Below, piece after piece: positions 1-9,469 of a stretch of DNA of 64,000 bases. The position numbers were made by a program, and so were the translations under genes. Position 1 is the stretch's first letter. Every line of letters starts with the position of its first letter. The stretch is from Bacillus carboniphilus (GTDB taxonomy: Bacteria > Bacillota > Bacilli > Bacillales > JAIVKR01). Below the pieces are notes generated by a model. It did not search any database and was not told the DNA's origin. It was given only the letters and a program-made list of their open reading frames with translations. The stretch lies in NCBI RefSeq assembly GCF_020524035.2, contig NZ_CP129013.1:186001-250000 (forward strand), given 5' to 3'.

Positions 1-375
1 GCAAGCCATAAACAAAATAGATATCACAATAAATGGAGTCATTAAAGAAATAAGTAACAATCTTTTCGTAACAGCTCGGCATGCTTTTGTTCGAAAAATA
101 GGAATAAACATATTAGACCATTTAACTTGAATATTTACCTTTTGGAATCGAAGCCATAAAGGTAAAATATGAAGTAATTTGTGTATAGGTACTAGTACAA
201 TAAAAAATAATACTAAATAAATAAAGTTATCCTCTCTTAAATGAATGCCCTGAAAAATTAGATTAAGAGGAAGATAAACTGCGATAAAGCTAAAAAACAT
301 AACGATTAAAGATAAAAAATATATTTTATAAAGTCCAATATCTTTAGATAAGTTTATTGTTTTCCAACAGTTCAT
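1..375 (-). CDS. DUF3267-like membrane protein (partial, 3' end outside window)
   Basis: An open frame of 125 codons runs from an ATG at 375 off the left edge of the window. AGGTGAT lies a few bases upstream of the ATG, which supports this start. The protein has at least three hydrophobic segments and a short HKLLH motif (two histidines three residues apart) at the end of the second one. This layout resembles small DUF3267 membrane proteins found near hpr in other Bacillaceae. The function is unknown. The family assignment is from recall of the motif and topology and is moderate. Confidence 0.6.
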   Translation of the reverse strand, partial: MNCWKTINLSKDIGLYKIYFLSLIVMFFSFIAVYLPLNLIFQGIHLREDNFIYLVLFFIVLVPIHKLLHILPLWLRFQKVNIQVKWSNMFIPIFRTKACRAVTKRLLLISLMTPFIVISILFMAC

Positions 376-701
376 TATTATCACCTACTATATATGAATA
401 TCTCATTCAGTGCCGCCAATTTACATACATACTTTACGATGTTCGTTCCAAAAAATCAATACCTATTTTTAAAAATAATATTGGATGAATTTTTGGAATA
501 TGTGAAGATTGCCCCCCCTTCTTTAGGTTATATAGACAATATTGTAAAAAGCTTTTCTTTATTTACTGTTTTAGATAAAATATGAGTTAGCTAGAAAAAA
601 AGTCCGGTTAAGTGGTGTTGCTTCAAAAATGGTCCAAATGCCTTGGAAGGAGTGACGCTTCATATTAAAATAATAAGATAATGAGGAAAGCTGTGATATG
701 A

Positions 702-1037
702 ATGAATCAATTAGAGGAAAGAATTCAAACGCTTGAATACTATCAACAACTCTTTTTACAGATGATTGAAGGAGGGGCGTATCCATTCTATCATTTAGTT
801 ATTAAAAAGAATGTAACAAAAAGTGAAGTAGAACAACTATTCAGCCTTTGTGAAGATTTGGAGGAAGAGTTAGGGAAGCAAAGAGCGCAAGGCTACGTCG
901 TATTCACGAGTCTCCTTACGCTTTTTGAAAAACAGTTACCCACAGCATTACCAGTGGATGAAACTATGAATTCTTTAAAGGATCAAGGGTTGTTTGTTGA
1001 CTTAATGACTGAGCTTATGAAATGGAAACATCAGTGA
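702..1037 (+). CDS. yhaI: YhaI-like DUF1878 protein
   Basis: The 111-residue soluble protein is rich in Glu and Leu and starts with a probable helical segment ([18 protein letters not shown]). It matches the DUF1878 family, whose B. subtilis member YhaI also lies beside hpr. A GAGGAAAG element at about 684-690 precedes the ATG at 702. The 3' end overlaps the convergent hpr gene by 23 bases, so the two mRNAs can pair at their ends. No enzymatic motif is visible and the role is unknown. Confidence 0.8.
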   Translation: MNQLEERIQTLEYYQQLFLQMIEGGAYPFYHLVIKKNVTKSEVEQLFSLCEDLEEELGKQRAQGYVVFTSLLTLFEKQLPTALPVDETMNSLKDQGLFVDLMTELMKWKHQ

Positions 1038-1617
1038 TGGATGGTTGCTCATTTAAGTCAGAAGATTTATATAACTTCCCATTTTCCTCCACGAATTCTT
1101 TTTCTATATTATCAAAAGTTCTTTCAAATATATCCATGAAGTCTTCTCCATAAATGCTTCGAATGATACTCATCACCTCGATGATTTCTGGAAATTTACC
1201 ATAAATATTTTTAAGAGGGACAGCACCTTTAAAGACAGAGTTTCGACTTGGTTCATATACTTCCAATATTTCTAGCAACAACTTTTCTCCAGTTTCTGTT
1301 AATTCAATATAGGTGTTGCGTTTATCATTTTCTTTCTTAGAGAATACAAGATAACCCCTTTCTTCGAGTTTTTTTGAGAAGTTAAAAGCAGTTGAAACAT
1401 GCATTACTCCAAATTTAGCTATTTCAGAAATGGTAGCTCCTTTTAAGTGATATGCGATCCATAGGATATGATGTTCATTGATGTTTAAATCATACGGTTT
1501 AATCCAGTTTTGCCAATCTTTTTCAATTGATTTCCATAACGCTTTACTAAGTTGAGCAACCCGCTGACTAAATATTAATGCTTCTTTAACTGAGTATTCA
1601 TCCATCGTTCTTTTCAT
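1015..1617 (-). CDS. hpr: HTH-type regulator Hpr/ScoC (MarR family)
   Basis: Hpr (ScoC) is a transition-state MarR-family repressor that in B. subtilis controls extracellular proteases, sporulation and peptide transport. The 200-residue protein is nearly colinear with B. subtilis Hpr. It shares the stretch around [20 protein letters not shown] (residues about 28-47), the winged helix ([20 protein letters not shown]) and the FKGAVPL segment. The C-terminal tail after residue 180 is variable, as is usual. GGTGATGGG precedes the ATG. The position next to yhaI and yhaH agrees with the family context. Confidence 0.95.
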   Translation of the reverse strand: MKRTMDEYSVKEALIFSQRVAQLSKALWKSIEKDWQNWIKPYDLNINEHHILWIAYHLKGATISEIAKFGVMHVSTAFNFSKKLEERGYLVFSKKENDKRNTYIELTETGEKLLLEILEVYEPSRNSVFKGAVPLKNIYGKFPEIIEVMSIIRSIYGEDFMDIFERTFDNIEKEFVEENGKLYKSSDLNEQPSITDVSIS

Positions 1618-1750
1618 CCCATCACCTACTTTAAAATACTATTGGTTCTAATACTATCTATTATGCCAATAAAATAAAGATTAATAAAGTGTTAATTGAC
1701 AAAATTTTATAAAAATTTTTATGAAGAGATAATGAAAGCCTTCTTAAAAC

Positions 1751-1787
1751 AAAAACAGTTCATTTTTTCTAACAATGAACTGTTTTT
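1751..1787 (-). terminator. Rho-independent terminator of yhaH
   Basis: A 13-bp inverted repeat (AAAACAGTTCATT and its complement) surrounds a short loop. On the minus strand it is followed by a T-rich tail, which suits termination of the leftward yhaH transcript. Confidence 0.8.
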
Positions 1788-1803
1788 AAATAATAAAAAG
1801 TAA

Positions 1804-2157
1804 TTATCTTTTAATGAATTTTTCTAATGACTGGAGGTCTTTTTCAATTTTTTTAAGGTTTATTTCAATGGATTGTTTATTTGGTTTAATATCTTTTTGC
1901 CATGAGGCAACCGATTTTTGTATATCTTCAGATACTTCTTGTAGGATGATTTTACTTTCTTTAGATACCGTTTTTAATTGGTTTGAAATGTTTCTTATGT
2001 CACCGTTTAATTGATTTGTTATTTCATTTATTTTTAAAGATTTTTCTTTTACCGCTTCTCGTGTGTCTTTTCCAGATTTAGATGTTGATAACAAAACGGA
2101 TACGCCACTAACGATTGTTCCTAAAAACAATCCATATAAAAAATTTTTCTTAGACAT
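1804..2157 (-). CDS. yhaH: YhaH-like YtxH-domain protein
   Basis: The 117-residue protein starts with a single hydrophobic segment (FLYGLFLGTIVSGVSVLL) and continues as a long Lys/Glu-rich coiled coil. This is the layout of YtxH-domain proteins, and yhaH lies next to hpr in B. subtilis. The family is linked to general stress. The exact role is unknown. It is probably anchored to the membrane with the coiled coil in the cytoplasm. Confidence 0.8.
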   Translation of the reverse strand: MSKKNFLYGLFLGTIVSGVSVLLSTSKSGKDTREAVKEKSLKINEITNQLNGDIRNISNQLKTVSKESKIILQEVSEDIQKSVASWQKDIKPNKQSIEINLKKIEKDLQSLEKFIKR

Positions 2158-2311
2158 AGTAAGCAGCTAGATAAAATGATGTATCTAGCGGGTTTCATCT
2201 CCTTTGCATTTTGATTAAAAGTAGTTCTCCTATTGTCAATAAAGTGTCCATGCTGTTCATACGATATAGGAATCGTGCATAAATATATTTCATGGGAGGA
2301 GTGGGGATGAA

Positions 2312-2494
2312 ATGATACTTATCATCATTTTATTTACGATTAGTTTTTTACTGTTTTTTGGAGCTATTTATTATATCAACTTATCGCAAGCATCGGTTTC
2401 TTATCCACCAAAACGAGTATTGTATCAAAAAGCATCTATATTCGGTATCGGTGGTGTGTTGTTTCTAGTGATTAGCCTGTTATTTCTTCTTTAA
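2312..2494 (+). CDS. Small two-TM membrane protein
   Basis: A 60-residue protein with two hydrophobic helices (residues about 1-22 and 42-60) separated by a short polar turn. GGGAGGAG at 2294-2301 is well placed for the ATG at 2312. An ATG at 2307 would give only two codons. The stop lies 3 bases from the convergent serC stop. I do not recognise the family. Confidence 0.65.
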   Translation: MILIIILFTISFLLFFGAIYYINLSQASVSYPPKRVLYQKASIFGIGGVLFLVISLLFLL

Positions 2495-2497
2495 ATC

Positions 2498-3586
2498 CTA
2501 TTCGTACCTTTTTTGAAAGTTGTGCATAAACTGACTAAGCTGTTGTACGCTATTTAATGAAACAGCATTATAAATAGAGGCACGACAACCGCCAATGGAA
2601 CGATGTCCGTTAAGACCAATAAATTGATGCTCTTTTGCTTCTTTCAAGAACAAATTCGTTAAATGTTCATCTTTTAAAGTAAAGGTCACATTCATTTTGG
2701 ATCTACTGTCTTTTAGGGCGTGTGCTGTATAAAAACCTTGACTGTTATCAATCGTATCATAAAGGAGTTTTGCTTTTTGGTTATTTATTGTTTCAACTTG
2801 CTGAATTCCTCCATTTTGTTTAATCCATTCCAGAACTAACGAAAGCATATAAATAGAAAAAGTTGGTGGCGTGTTATATAAGGAATTCTTGTTTGCATGT
2901 GTTTTGTATTGAAATATGGCTGGAATTGAACGGTTACATTGCTCAATCAGTGATTTTTTCATAATGACAACTGTGACTCCGGCAGGCCCTAAGTTTTTTT
3001 GTGCCCCGGCGTAAATGAAGTCAAATTGCTCTATTTTTATTTCTCGACTCATAATATCACTTGACATATCAGCAAACAGGGGGACTTTATAATTAGGGAA
3101 CTGATTCCATTGAGTTCCGTAAATCGTATTATTGGAAGTTAAGTGAAGGTAGGCAGCATCTTCAAGTTGTTTTACTTTTTTATCTTCTATAGTTGGAATA
3201 TAGCGATATAGGTCTTCTTTAGATGAAAGAAACTCTACAGCTTGGCCAATTTTTTTGGCCTCTTTTAACGCTTTTTCAGACCATGAGCCTGTCATAACGT
3301 AATAAGCTTTTTGATTACTTGATAAGAAATTCATAGGAATGAGAGCAAATTGCTGACTTGCTCCTCCTTGAAGAAAAAGGATTTCGTAATCATTTGGAAT
3401 AGATAGAAGCTCTAATAATAATTGTTTAGTTTCGTTGTGGATCAAATCATATTCTTTGCTACGGTGACTCATCTCCATGATGGACATACCTGTTTGTTGA
3501 AAGTTAAGAAGTTCTTCTTTTGCTTGTTGAATAACTGATTCTGGTAATGCGGCTGGTCCAGCATTAAAGTTATGTACTCTTTCCAT
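2498..3586 (-). CDS. serC: Phosphoserine aminotransferase SerC
   Basis: SerC is a PLP enzyme that converts 3-phosphohydroxypyruvate and glutamate to phosphoserine in serine synthesis. The 362-residue protein begins with the class V signature NFNAGPAALP. It has QGGASQQF near residue 75 and the PLP-lysine segment YAGAQKNLGPAG near residue 195. It ends with the NGHRSIGGCRASIYNA motif that binds substrate phosphate. Length is normal for the family. It is transcribed alone on the minus strand, and AGGAGG lies just upstream. Confidence 0.97.
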   Translation of the reverse strand: MERVHNFNAGPAALPESVIQQAKEELLNFQQTGMSIMEMSHRSKEYDLIHNETKQLLLELLSIPNDYEILFLQGGASQQFALIPMNFLSSNQKAYYVMTGSWSEKALKEAKKIGQAVEFLSSKEDLYRYIPTIEDKKVKQLEDAAYLHLTSNNTIYGTQWNQFPNYKVPLFADMSSDIMSREIKIEQFDFIYAGAQKNLGPAGVTVVIMKKSLIEQCNRSIPAIFQYKTHANKNSLYNTPPTFSIYMLSLVLEWIKQNGGIQQVETINNQKAKLLYDTIDNSQGFYTAHALKDSRSKMNVTFTLKDEHLTNLFLKEAKEHQFIGLNGHRSIGGCRASIYNAVSLNSVQQLSQFMHNFQKRYE

Positions 3587-3833
3587 CTAAAAGGCCTCCT
3601 ACGTTAATAACAGAATATTTAAACTACATTGTAACCTATTAAGGATGTTTGTGAGAAGTATGGTTTTTTAAAATTTTTGACGATTTTAGATAAATTCACA
3701 TGGGCGTTATGTAGGAGGACCAGCTTGAGTTGAAAACTAATGTTTCATTTTTTGTGCACATGTTGTGCAAGCAGGGGAGTTCTCTATATTAGTTGACGCT
3801 CCTCACACTTGCTCATAGCAATCCATTATAAAA
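3587..3833. other. serC-hit intergenic stretch with a degenerate repeat end
   Basis: No gene is visible. The segment near 3790-3805 (TAGTTGACGCTCC) resembles the 3' arm of the dispersed hairpin repeat seen elsewhere in the window, so this may be an old remnant. Confidence 0.3.
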
Positions 3834-4253
3834 TTATAGACCTTGTTGAATTTTAGTTGCAATCTCTTGAAGATCTGCAGGTGTATATTTGTCAGCATGT
3901 GATTTCCAAACAGCGCCAAACCCATCTCCTTTTCCATATCGGGGAAGAATGTGCATGTGAAAATGGAAGACAGTCTGTCCAGCCGATTCACCATTATTAT
4001 TTAGGATGTTTAATCCAATGGCATTAAATTGGTTTTTAATGCTGCTCGCTATCTTAGGGACAACTTCAAAAATTTGTTTAGCATCTTCATTTGATAATTC
4101 AAACAAATCTTTTTTATGTTTTTTAGGCACAACAAGTGTATGTCCTTTAGATACTTGACTGATGTCTAAAAAGGCAATAACATGCTCATTTTCAAATACT
4201 TTAGCACTTGGAATTTCCCCATTTACAATTTTACAAAAGATACAATCTTCCAT
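3834..4253 (-). CDS. hit: HIT-family hydrolase
   Basis: A histidine-triad nucleotide hydrolase that acts on purine nucleotide phosphoramidates and related substrates. The triad HFHMHIL sits near residue 100. The N-terminal MEDCIFCKI pattern is typical of bacterial HIT proteins. I placed the start at the ATG at 4253 (139 residues). An in-frame GTG at 4265 overlaps the AGGTGGAGG ribosome-binding site and would leave no room for it. Divergence from ecsA matches the B. subtilis order. Confidence 0.93.
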   Translation of the reverse strand: MEDCIFCKIVNGEIPSAKVFENEHVIAFLDISQVSKGHTLVVPKKHKKDLFELSNEDAKQIFEVVPKIASSIKNQFNAIGLNILNNNGESAGQTVFHFHMHILPRYGKGDGFGAVWKSHADKYTPADLQEIATKIQQGL

Positions 4254-4354
4254 AATTTCCTCCACCTCAACTTTAATTTAGTATAAATTTTTCTTTGTTT
4301 ACGATTGCTAGAGAGGTCGTTGCCATAGTGATGAAGAATGCCTTTGTTCTTTAT

Positions 4355-4382
4355 GACGAAACCGGCGCTTGCGCCTTTCTTA
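4355..4382 (+). repeat. 3' end fragment of dispersed repeat
   Basis: GGCGCTTGCGCCTTTCTT matches the GCGCTTGCGC-TTTTCTT end shared by the larger repeat copies at 9.4, 27.6 and 58.3 kb. Upstream sequence is too decayed to align by eye. Confidence 0.5.
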
Positions 4383-4423
4383 TCAAGAATATATTACCAT
4401 AAAAAAGAGATGAGATAAAATTA

Positions 4424-4457
4424 AAAGGGACAAGTTCTGATGAGAACTTGTCCCTTT
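4424..4457. terminator. Perfect 15-bp hairpin between hit and ecsA
   Basis: AAAGGGACAAGTTCT and its exact complement enclose a 4-base loop. The minus strand continues with a weak T-rich run (TAATTTTA), so leftward termination upstream of hit is possible. No gene feeding it is visible. The stretch 4458-4861 up to ecsA holds no gene that I can see. Confidence 0.5.
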
Positions 4458-4861
4458 GAAGAGGATGCTTATTATTATTAAAGAAGAGAACGATGGACAC
4501 TCTTCTTATCTGTTCGTTACAAAACTTTCGTTAGAACGATTAGATGCTTATATTACAGCTAAGTTGTCCTTGACAAACACCTCATTTGCATGTTAGTGAC
4601 CTTGACAAGACACAATCCTGTTCAATGCGACCATCCCCTTGTTAATAAGTGGACATCCTTCATCGGTACATCATGTTTCAACTTTACTGATTTTTTACAT
4701 CAAGTTGTTTAAATAATAAGTGTTACCCCTCTTCATAAATTATCATGCCCCGCTCTCTAAATAATATGTAAAATGATTTATTTTTTTCTCAAAGGAAGAA
4801 AAGTGCAGGACAGTTTGTTAAAATAAAAAGAAAAATCCGTAGAGAGGGTAGAAAAGAACTC

Positions 4862-5602
4862 ATGACATTATTAAAAGTAAATGATATTACAGGTGGTTAT
4901 ACGAGGAATCCTGTTTTAAAAGGAATCTCCTTTGAAATAAATGCAAATGAAATTGTAGGTTTAATTGGTTTAAACGGTGCTGGAAAAAGTACAACGATCA
5001 AGCATATTATTGGTTTAATGAAACCTCATAAAGGGACGATTTCGATTAATGATCGAACTTTTTCTGAAGACTCAACTTTTTATCGAAGTCAATTTAGTTT
5101 TATTCCTGAGACGCCTATATTGTATGAAGAACTCACCTTACATGAACACCTTCGCTTAACAGCAATGGCATATGGCATTGAAGAAAAAGAATTCGAGAAA
5201 AGGCTTTCTCCTTTGTTGAAGGAATTTCGTATGGAAAAACGATTGAAATGGTTCCCAGCACATTTTTCAAAAGGAATGAAGCAAAAAGTAATGATTATGT
5301 GTGCTTTTCTAGTGGAACCATCACTTTATATAATAGACGAGCCTTTTGTAGGGTTAGATCCACTGGCTATTAATTCTTTGCTTGAGAAGATGGATAAAGC
5401 AAAGCAAGAGGGCGCGGGAATCTTAATGTCGACTCATATTTTAGCAACAGCAGAACGATATTGTGACAAGTTTATTATTCTTCATGAAGGGGAGATCCGC
5501 GCAACTGGAACGTTAGCTGAATTACAAGAAAAATTCAAAATGCCTGGTGCAACTTTAGATGATATTTATATTCAGTTGACAAAGGAGCAAGAAAATGAAT
5601 AG
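4862..5602 (+). CDS. ecsA: ABC transporter ATPase EcsA
   Basis: EcsA powers the EcsAB membrane transporter. In B. subtilis the system affects intramembrane proteolysis by RasP, protein secretion and competence. The 246-residue protein opens like B. subtilis EcsA (GGYTRNPVLK). It has Walker A GLNGAGKST at residues 36-44, the signature region FSKGMKQKV, Walker B IIDEPFVGLDP and the H-loop STHI. It overlaps ecsB by 8 bases, which points to translational coupling. Confidence 0.96.
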   Translation: MTLLKVNDITGGYTRNPVLKGISFEINANEIVGLIGLNGAGKSTTIKHIIGLMKPHKGTISINDRTFSEDSTFYRSQFSFIPETPILYEELTLHEHLRLTAMAYGIEEKEFEKRLSPLLKEFRMEKRLKWFPAHFSKGMKQKVMIMCAFLVEPSLYIIDEPFVGLDPLAINSLLEKMDKAKQEGAGILMSTHILATAERYCDKFIILHEGEIRATGTLAELQEKFKMPGATLDDIYIQLTKEQENE

Positions 5603-6812
5603 TGTTGAAGAAATTTGGAAAAAGCGTCTATTAAAGCATTATGAAGAAATGCAGAAATACTTGAAGTATATGTTGAATGATCATTTGTTGATTGTTCTCG
5701 TTATTTTGGCAGGTGCAGCAGCTATAGGGTATTCCAATTGGCTGACTGACATTCCAGAAGGGTTTCCAACGATTTGGGTGATTATTTTTTCCTTTACACT
5801 TCTGTTAACATTTGTTGGTAATCGAACATTGTTGGAAGAGCCAGACCAAATTTTTCTGCTTCCGTTAGAGGAAAAAATGTCTTCATATTTTCGTTCAGCT
5901 TTAGTTTTTAGTTTTGTCACACAAATGGGGTGGATGTTACTAGTCGCCGTTATTTTAGCCCCATTATATAGCACGGGTACTTCCTATAATGGAAACGATT
6001 ATCTGTTCTTACTCCTTCAATTAGTCCTAATAAGAGCTTGGAACCATTATATGATTTGGATGTTTATTCATTACATAGATGGAGGACCTAAGTGGATTGA
6101 TTCTGCTTTAAGGATCGCCGTTAATTTTGTCGCCGTGTTCCTTATTGTTCAGCAATCATGGTTGTTAGCAATTGTTGTTTACATCGTGATGATCGGTTTG
6201 CTTTTGTTTTTTAGAAAAATGACTATCTCCAAACCTATTCGATGGAACTATCTTATCGAAGAGGAGCAGAAGAAACAGCAACGCTTTTACCGTCTTGCGA
6301 ATTTATTTACTGATGTGCCGCATGTGAAAAATGAAGTGAAGCGCAGAAAAATCTTTGACTTTGTTTTAAGGATGATTCCATTTCAAAACAAAGAAACCTT
6401 TCGCTTTTTATATACAGCATCTTTCTTGCGATCAGGAGATTATATAGGACTTTGGTTTAGATTAACGGTTATTGGAGGTCTCTTTTTGATTTTCATGGAC
6501 TTGCCTATATGGGGAATTGCGCTTTTAATTGTTGCTATTATTTATTTAACAGGCGTTCAATTGTCAGTGTTGTATAAAAAATATGATTTTTTAATCTTAC
6601 CGGATCTTTATCCTATCCTTAAAGAAGAGAAGCGTGCAAATTTCTCTCGCTTGCTATTTGTATTATTGGTCATTCAAGGATCCATTTTATCCATTGTTTC
6701 TTTGGTAAGTGTTATGTCTATTTTTAGTCTCCTTGTATTTTTGGCGCAAGGGTTGTTTGCTTATTTTCTTGTGTATCAATATATTTTAAAGCGTTATTTA
6801 AAAGAAATTTAA
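5595..6812 (+). CDS. ecsB: ABC transporter permease EcsB
   Basis: The membrane partner of EcsA, 405 residues, the usual length. It has an amphipathic N-terminus (residues about 1-25), then several hydrophobic helices in two groups separated by a charged cytoplasmic segment (residues about 210-265). RBS AAGGAG is inside the end of ecsA. Which substrate the EcsAB pair moves is not known from sequence. Confidence 0.94.
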   Translation: MNSVEEIWKKRLLKHYEEMQKYLKYMLNDHLLIVLVILAGAAAIGYSNWLTDIPEGFPTIWVIIFSFTLLLTFVGNRTLLEEPDQIFLLPLEEKMSSYFRSALVFSFVTQMGWMLLVAVILAPLYSTGTSYNGNDYLFLLLQLVLIRAWNHYMIWMFIHYIDGGPKWIDSALRIAVNFVAVFLIVQQSWLLAIVVYIVMIGLLLFFRKMTISKPIRWNYLIEEEQKKQQRFYRLANLFTDVPHVKNEVKRRKIFDFVLRMIPFQNKETFRFLYTASFLRSGDYIGLWFRLTVIGGLFLIFMDLPIWGIALLIVAIIYLTGVQLSVLYKKYDFLILPDLYPILKEEKRANFSRLLFVLLVIQGSILSIVSLVSVMSIFSLLVFLAQGLFAYFLVYQYILKRYLKEI

Positions 6813-6826
6813 AGGGTGAATAATAG

Positions 6827-7531
6827 GTGGATCAAAAAATGATTGATGAAACTATTCTTTGGCGGGAGAAGCAGATTCAAAAAGAAACGATGTTTATGCG
6901 TGCTTCCAAACAAATGCAGAGAAAGGTAAATTCATATATCCCAGAGAAAGCACATGAGGCGATTACGGTTAGTCTTAAATCGTTAATTGAGGCAACATTA
7001 GAGGGGTCAAGATTTATAAACAAACTTACGCCTATGGAGGAAAAGTTTACTTTTGAAGAAAAAGAGCTTGCTTTTGAAGCACTAGTTAAATCATACCAGC
7101 GTACAGCAACAATCGAGGGAGTTACTACTGGAGCAGGGGGATTGCTTTTAGGATTAGCCGATCTCCCTTTGTTTTTATCGATCAAGATGAAGATGTTATT
7201 TGATTCTGCCCAAATTTATGGATTAAATGTAAAAGCGTATGAAGAGCGTGTCTATTTGTTAACTGTTTTTCAATTTGCCTTTTCTAGCCATCCTTATAGG
7301 AAGGAATTAATTAATCGTATGGAGAACTGGGATGAGTATAAGAGGAAGGTAAATGAGGTCAATTGGCGAACGTTACAACAAGAATATCGCGATTTTATTG
7401 ATTTAGCGAAAATGCTTCAAATCATGCCAATCATTGGGGCGGCGGTTGGAGGTGTCGCGAATCATCGTATTACAAAACATTTGGGGGAGTATACGAAATA
7501 TAGCTACAGACTTCGATTTCTTGATTTGTGA
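6827..7531 (+). CDS. ecsC: EcsC-family protein
   Basis: A 234-residue EcsC-domain protein. The hallmark glycine-rich helix is GVTTGAGGLLLGLADLPLFL (residues about 99-118), followed by the conserved YGL and near-C-terminal IGAAVGGVANH segment. In B. subtilis ecsC is the third gene of the ecs operon. Its function is unclear and it is not essential for EcsAB activity. I kept the GTG at 6827, with AAAGGGTG upstream. An ATG at 6839, preceded by AGGTGG, is an alternative. Confidence 0.92.
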   Translation: MDQKMIDETILWREKQIQKETMFMRASKQMQRKVNSYIPEKAHEAITVSLKSLIEATLEGSRFINKLTPMEEKFTFEEKELAFEALVKSYQRTATIEGVTTGAGGLLLGLADLPLFLSIKMKMLFDSAQIYGLNVKAYEERVYLLTVFQFAFSSHPYRKELINRMENWDEYKRKVNEVNWRTLQQEYRDFIDLAKMLQIMPIIGAAVGGVANHRITKHLGEYTKYSYRLRFLDL

Positions 7532-7546
7532 GGATAGGGGGAGACG

Positions 7547-7906
7547 TTGAAAAAGAAGAAAGCTATTTGGTTCATTTTGATCCTTTCGTTATGTCTATTT
7601 ATAAGTGGTTCTTGGGTATTTTTCAATTATGTAGAGTCAGAAAAATTAGATCGTTTTCCTGTTCCTAAAAATTTGAATGTGATTGATAGTGGTGAAGACT
7701 TTGAATCATATGAGCTAAAGAGAGAAGCTGTTATTTGCGGAATGCCAACTTCTTATCGCTTTTATATCAAAGTAAGCGGTTGGGAAAAAGTATCACAAAT
7801 GGGTACGTTATCGACCTATCAAAAAGGAAATGAAAAGGTCGATGTCATTTGTCAACATGACCATATTTCTATTTTTAAGGAGAGTATGAAAGAGATGGCT
7901 GAATAG
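7547..7906 (+). CDS. Membrane-anchored hypothetical protein
   Basis: A 119-residue protein with a basic N-terminus and one hydrophobic helix (residues about 6-27), then an extracytoplasmic domain holding two cysteines (CGMPTSY and VICQHD). The start is TTG with GGGGGAG upstream. It is the last gene of the ecs cluster. I do not recognise the family. Confidence 0.6.
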   Translation: MKKKKAIWFILILSLCLFISGSWVFFNYVESEKLDRFPVPKNLNVIDSGEDFESYELKREAVICGMPTSYRFYIKVSGWEKVSQMGTLSTYQKGNEKVDVICQHDHISIFKESMKEMAE

Positions 7907-7925
7907 TTTTGTAAAAAAAAGCATG

Positions 7926-7962
7926 GCGAAAATTAATCACTATTTCAACCATGCAAATGGGT
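7926..7962. terminator. Weak hairpin after the ecs cluster
   Basis: GCATGG and CCATGC flank an AT-rich loop between two convergent genes. It follows a run of A on the plus strand and could serve the leftward hmoB transcript. The support is weak. Confidence 0.35.
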
Positions 7963-8472
7963 TTATTCCTCTTCTATTAAGTGGAATTTTGTAACGTATG
8001 ACGGGCGCGGGAAAATGGATTGTTGGTCAATTCCATCAGATGTGCCTCTTTTTTTATGAGCGTGATTATAAGCTTTGGAGGATTGCCAGTTTTCAAAAGC
8101 TTCTTCTGACTCCCATAACGTTAAAATTACGTAAGTGTCACTGTTGATAGGGCGTAAAACTCTGATAGCAACAAAACCAGGTTCTTTTTCAATTAATCTG
8201 GCCCGATCTTTAAAGCGTTTTTCGAACAAAGGTTTCCCTTCAATCGTGACAGGAATATTGTTTAATACAGCAAACCTTCCCTTTTCTTCGATGATTCCTG
8301 AAGAGTCAATGACTTCATAGCGTTTAGGTTCATTAAAAATCGACGCTTGTTCACTTTCATACATAATCATCGCCGTATGTTCATTTTCCATAAGCTGCAT
8401 TGGAAGGTTTGGATGATCCCTTTTTACTTTTTCTAAATAGTCTGCCGTTCCATAAGTTATGTAGTAGTTCAC
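7963..8472 (-). CDS. hmoB: Heme-degrading monooxygenase HmoB
   Basis: HmoB is an ABM-fold heme monooxygenase that opens the heme ring. The C-terminal half matches B. subtilis HmoB (YhgC) closely: the EPGFVAIRVLRP segment, YVILTLWESEEAFENWQ and HKKRGTSDGID. I chose the GTG at 8472 (169 residues) because the preceding AGGTGAT fits it and the protein then begins NYYITYGTAD, aligned with the B. subtilis N-terminus. Its place near the hem genes fits a role in heme balance. Confidence 0.93.
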   Translation of the reverse strand: MNYYITYGTADYLEKVKRDHPNLPMQLMENEHTAMIMYESEQASIFNEPKRYEVIDSSGIIEEKGRFAVLNNIPVTIEGKPLFEKRFKDRARLIEKEPGFVAIRVLRPINSDTYVILTLWESEEAFENWQSSKAYNHAHKKRGTSDGIDQQSIFPRPSYVTKFHLIEEE

Positions 8473-8563
8473 TCTCATCACCTCTATCATAAAGTATAGC
8501 ATTTATCCAGCTTTGTTCAATTATTATGATTATTATGGTGATTAGTTTAACCAATGTATTAAC

Positions 8564-8826
8564 TTGTACCCAAACGGTACTGATATAGGTGAACGTGTTA
8601 AATTTTATAAAAAGACATTTGCCTTACAGGAAGCATTACATGGTTTAGAAAATAACGATAATAAAGCGTTTTTGAATGGAATAAACCACTATCGATGATA
8701 TCTACAAGTAAACAGATTCAAATGAGTTTTGTAGAGCTTCAAGAGTGTACTAACTTATTAAATATGATAGAATATGGCATGGTCTATTTATGGAAAATTA
8801 AGCAAAAAAGTAGACTTATATTTTAG
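8564..8826 (+). pseudogene. Two overlapping short frames, possible gene remnant
   Basis: One frame of 44 codons (8564-8698, ending ...NGINHYR) overlaps the next (ATG at 8695, 43 codons to 8826) through ATGA. Neither has a good ribosome-binding site. Composition looks protein-like, but I recognise no family. They could be one broken gene of about 90 residues or chance frames. Confidence 0.25.
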
Positions 8827-8848
8827 GAGAATGCGAGGGTTTTAACAT

Positions 8849-9256
8849 ATGAGAAAAGGGAAAAAAGTATTGAAGGTCATCGGACTGATTTTATTCTCAC
8901 TTTTCTTCTTTTTAGCAGGAGTGTCCCATTTTACCGAAGCACAAGGATTTTCGAGAATGCTTCCTGAGTTCGTTCCTCTAAGAGAAGAGATTGTTTATAT
9001 TACAGGAATGATTGAATTCATCTTGGCTGTCCTTTTGCTAATTCCAAAGACTCGTCAAAAGACAGGAATCGTCACGGCTATTTATTTAGTTTTAATTTTT
9101 CCGGCGAATATATACGCAGCTATTAAAGGAGTTCCTGCTCCTAGACAAGAAGAGACTAATCAAGTGTTGCTTTGGGTCAGACTATTGTTTCAGCCACTTA
9201 TGATATGGTGGGTATTAGTTGTAAGTAAGATCGAAAAAAGAGATCGGGTATTTTAA
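8849..9256 (+). CDS. DoxX-like membrane protein
   Basis: A 135-residue protein with four hydrophobic helices. The motif SHFTEAQGFSRMLPEFVP after helix 1 and the TGMIEFILAVLLLIP helix are typical of DoxX/MauE-like membrane proteins. The family is linked to redox or thiol functions, but the substrate here is unknown. TTTTAGGAGAATG lies just upstream of the gene. Confidence 0.75.
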   Translation: MRKGKKVLKVIGLILFSLFFFLAGVSHFTEAQGFSRMLPEFVPLREEIVYITGMIEFILAVLLLIPKTRQKTGIVTAIYLVLIFPANIYAAIKGVPAPRQEETNQVLLWVRLLFQPLMIWWVLVVSKIEKRDRVF

Positions 9257-9347
9257 ACACCTGGTCTTTTTTGTTTTGAAATGTTAACCCCCCTTTTTTA
9301 CAAGATCAGAAAGTATAAATTTTGTCCTTTATAAGAGAGTGCTTTCA

Positions 9348-9466
9348 TCGTTGTCTAACTCCATCGCCCAGCAACTCGTTTAGTCATACGAGGTGACTGT
9401 TCTTAGTTGACGTTCCAATTGTTGTGCGTCGCTAAACAGGCGCTTGCGCTTTTCTTACAAATAACG
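9348..9466 (+). repeat. Dispersed hairpin repeat, copy at 9.4 kb
   Basis: It begins with TGTCTAACTCCATCGCCCAG and ends with GGCGCTTGCGCTTTTCTT, the two ends shared by other copies. The middle holds an inner stem AGTCA/TGACT followed by GTTCTTAGTTGACGTTCC. The outer 5' arm is partly lost. Confidence 0.75.
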
Positions 9467-9469
9467 CTT

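Noticed and set aside
394-585. 63-codon frame near the left edge
   Set aside because: No ribosome-binding site, no recognisable motif, and it lies in AT-rich spacer.
4424-4457. Possible riboswitch or T-box upstream of hit/ecsA
   Set aside because: Only a single perfect hairpin is present; no conserved T-box or riboswitch core is visible.
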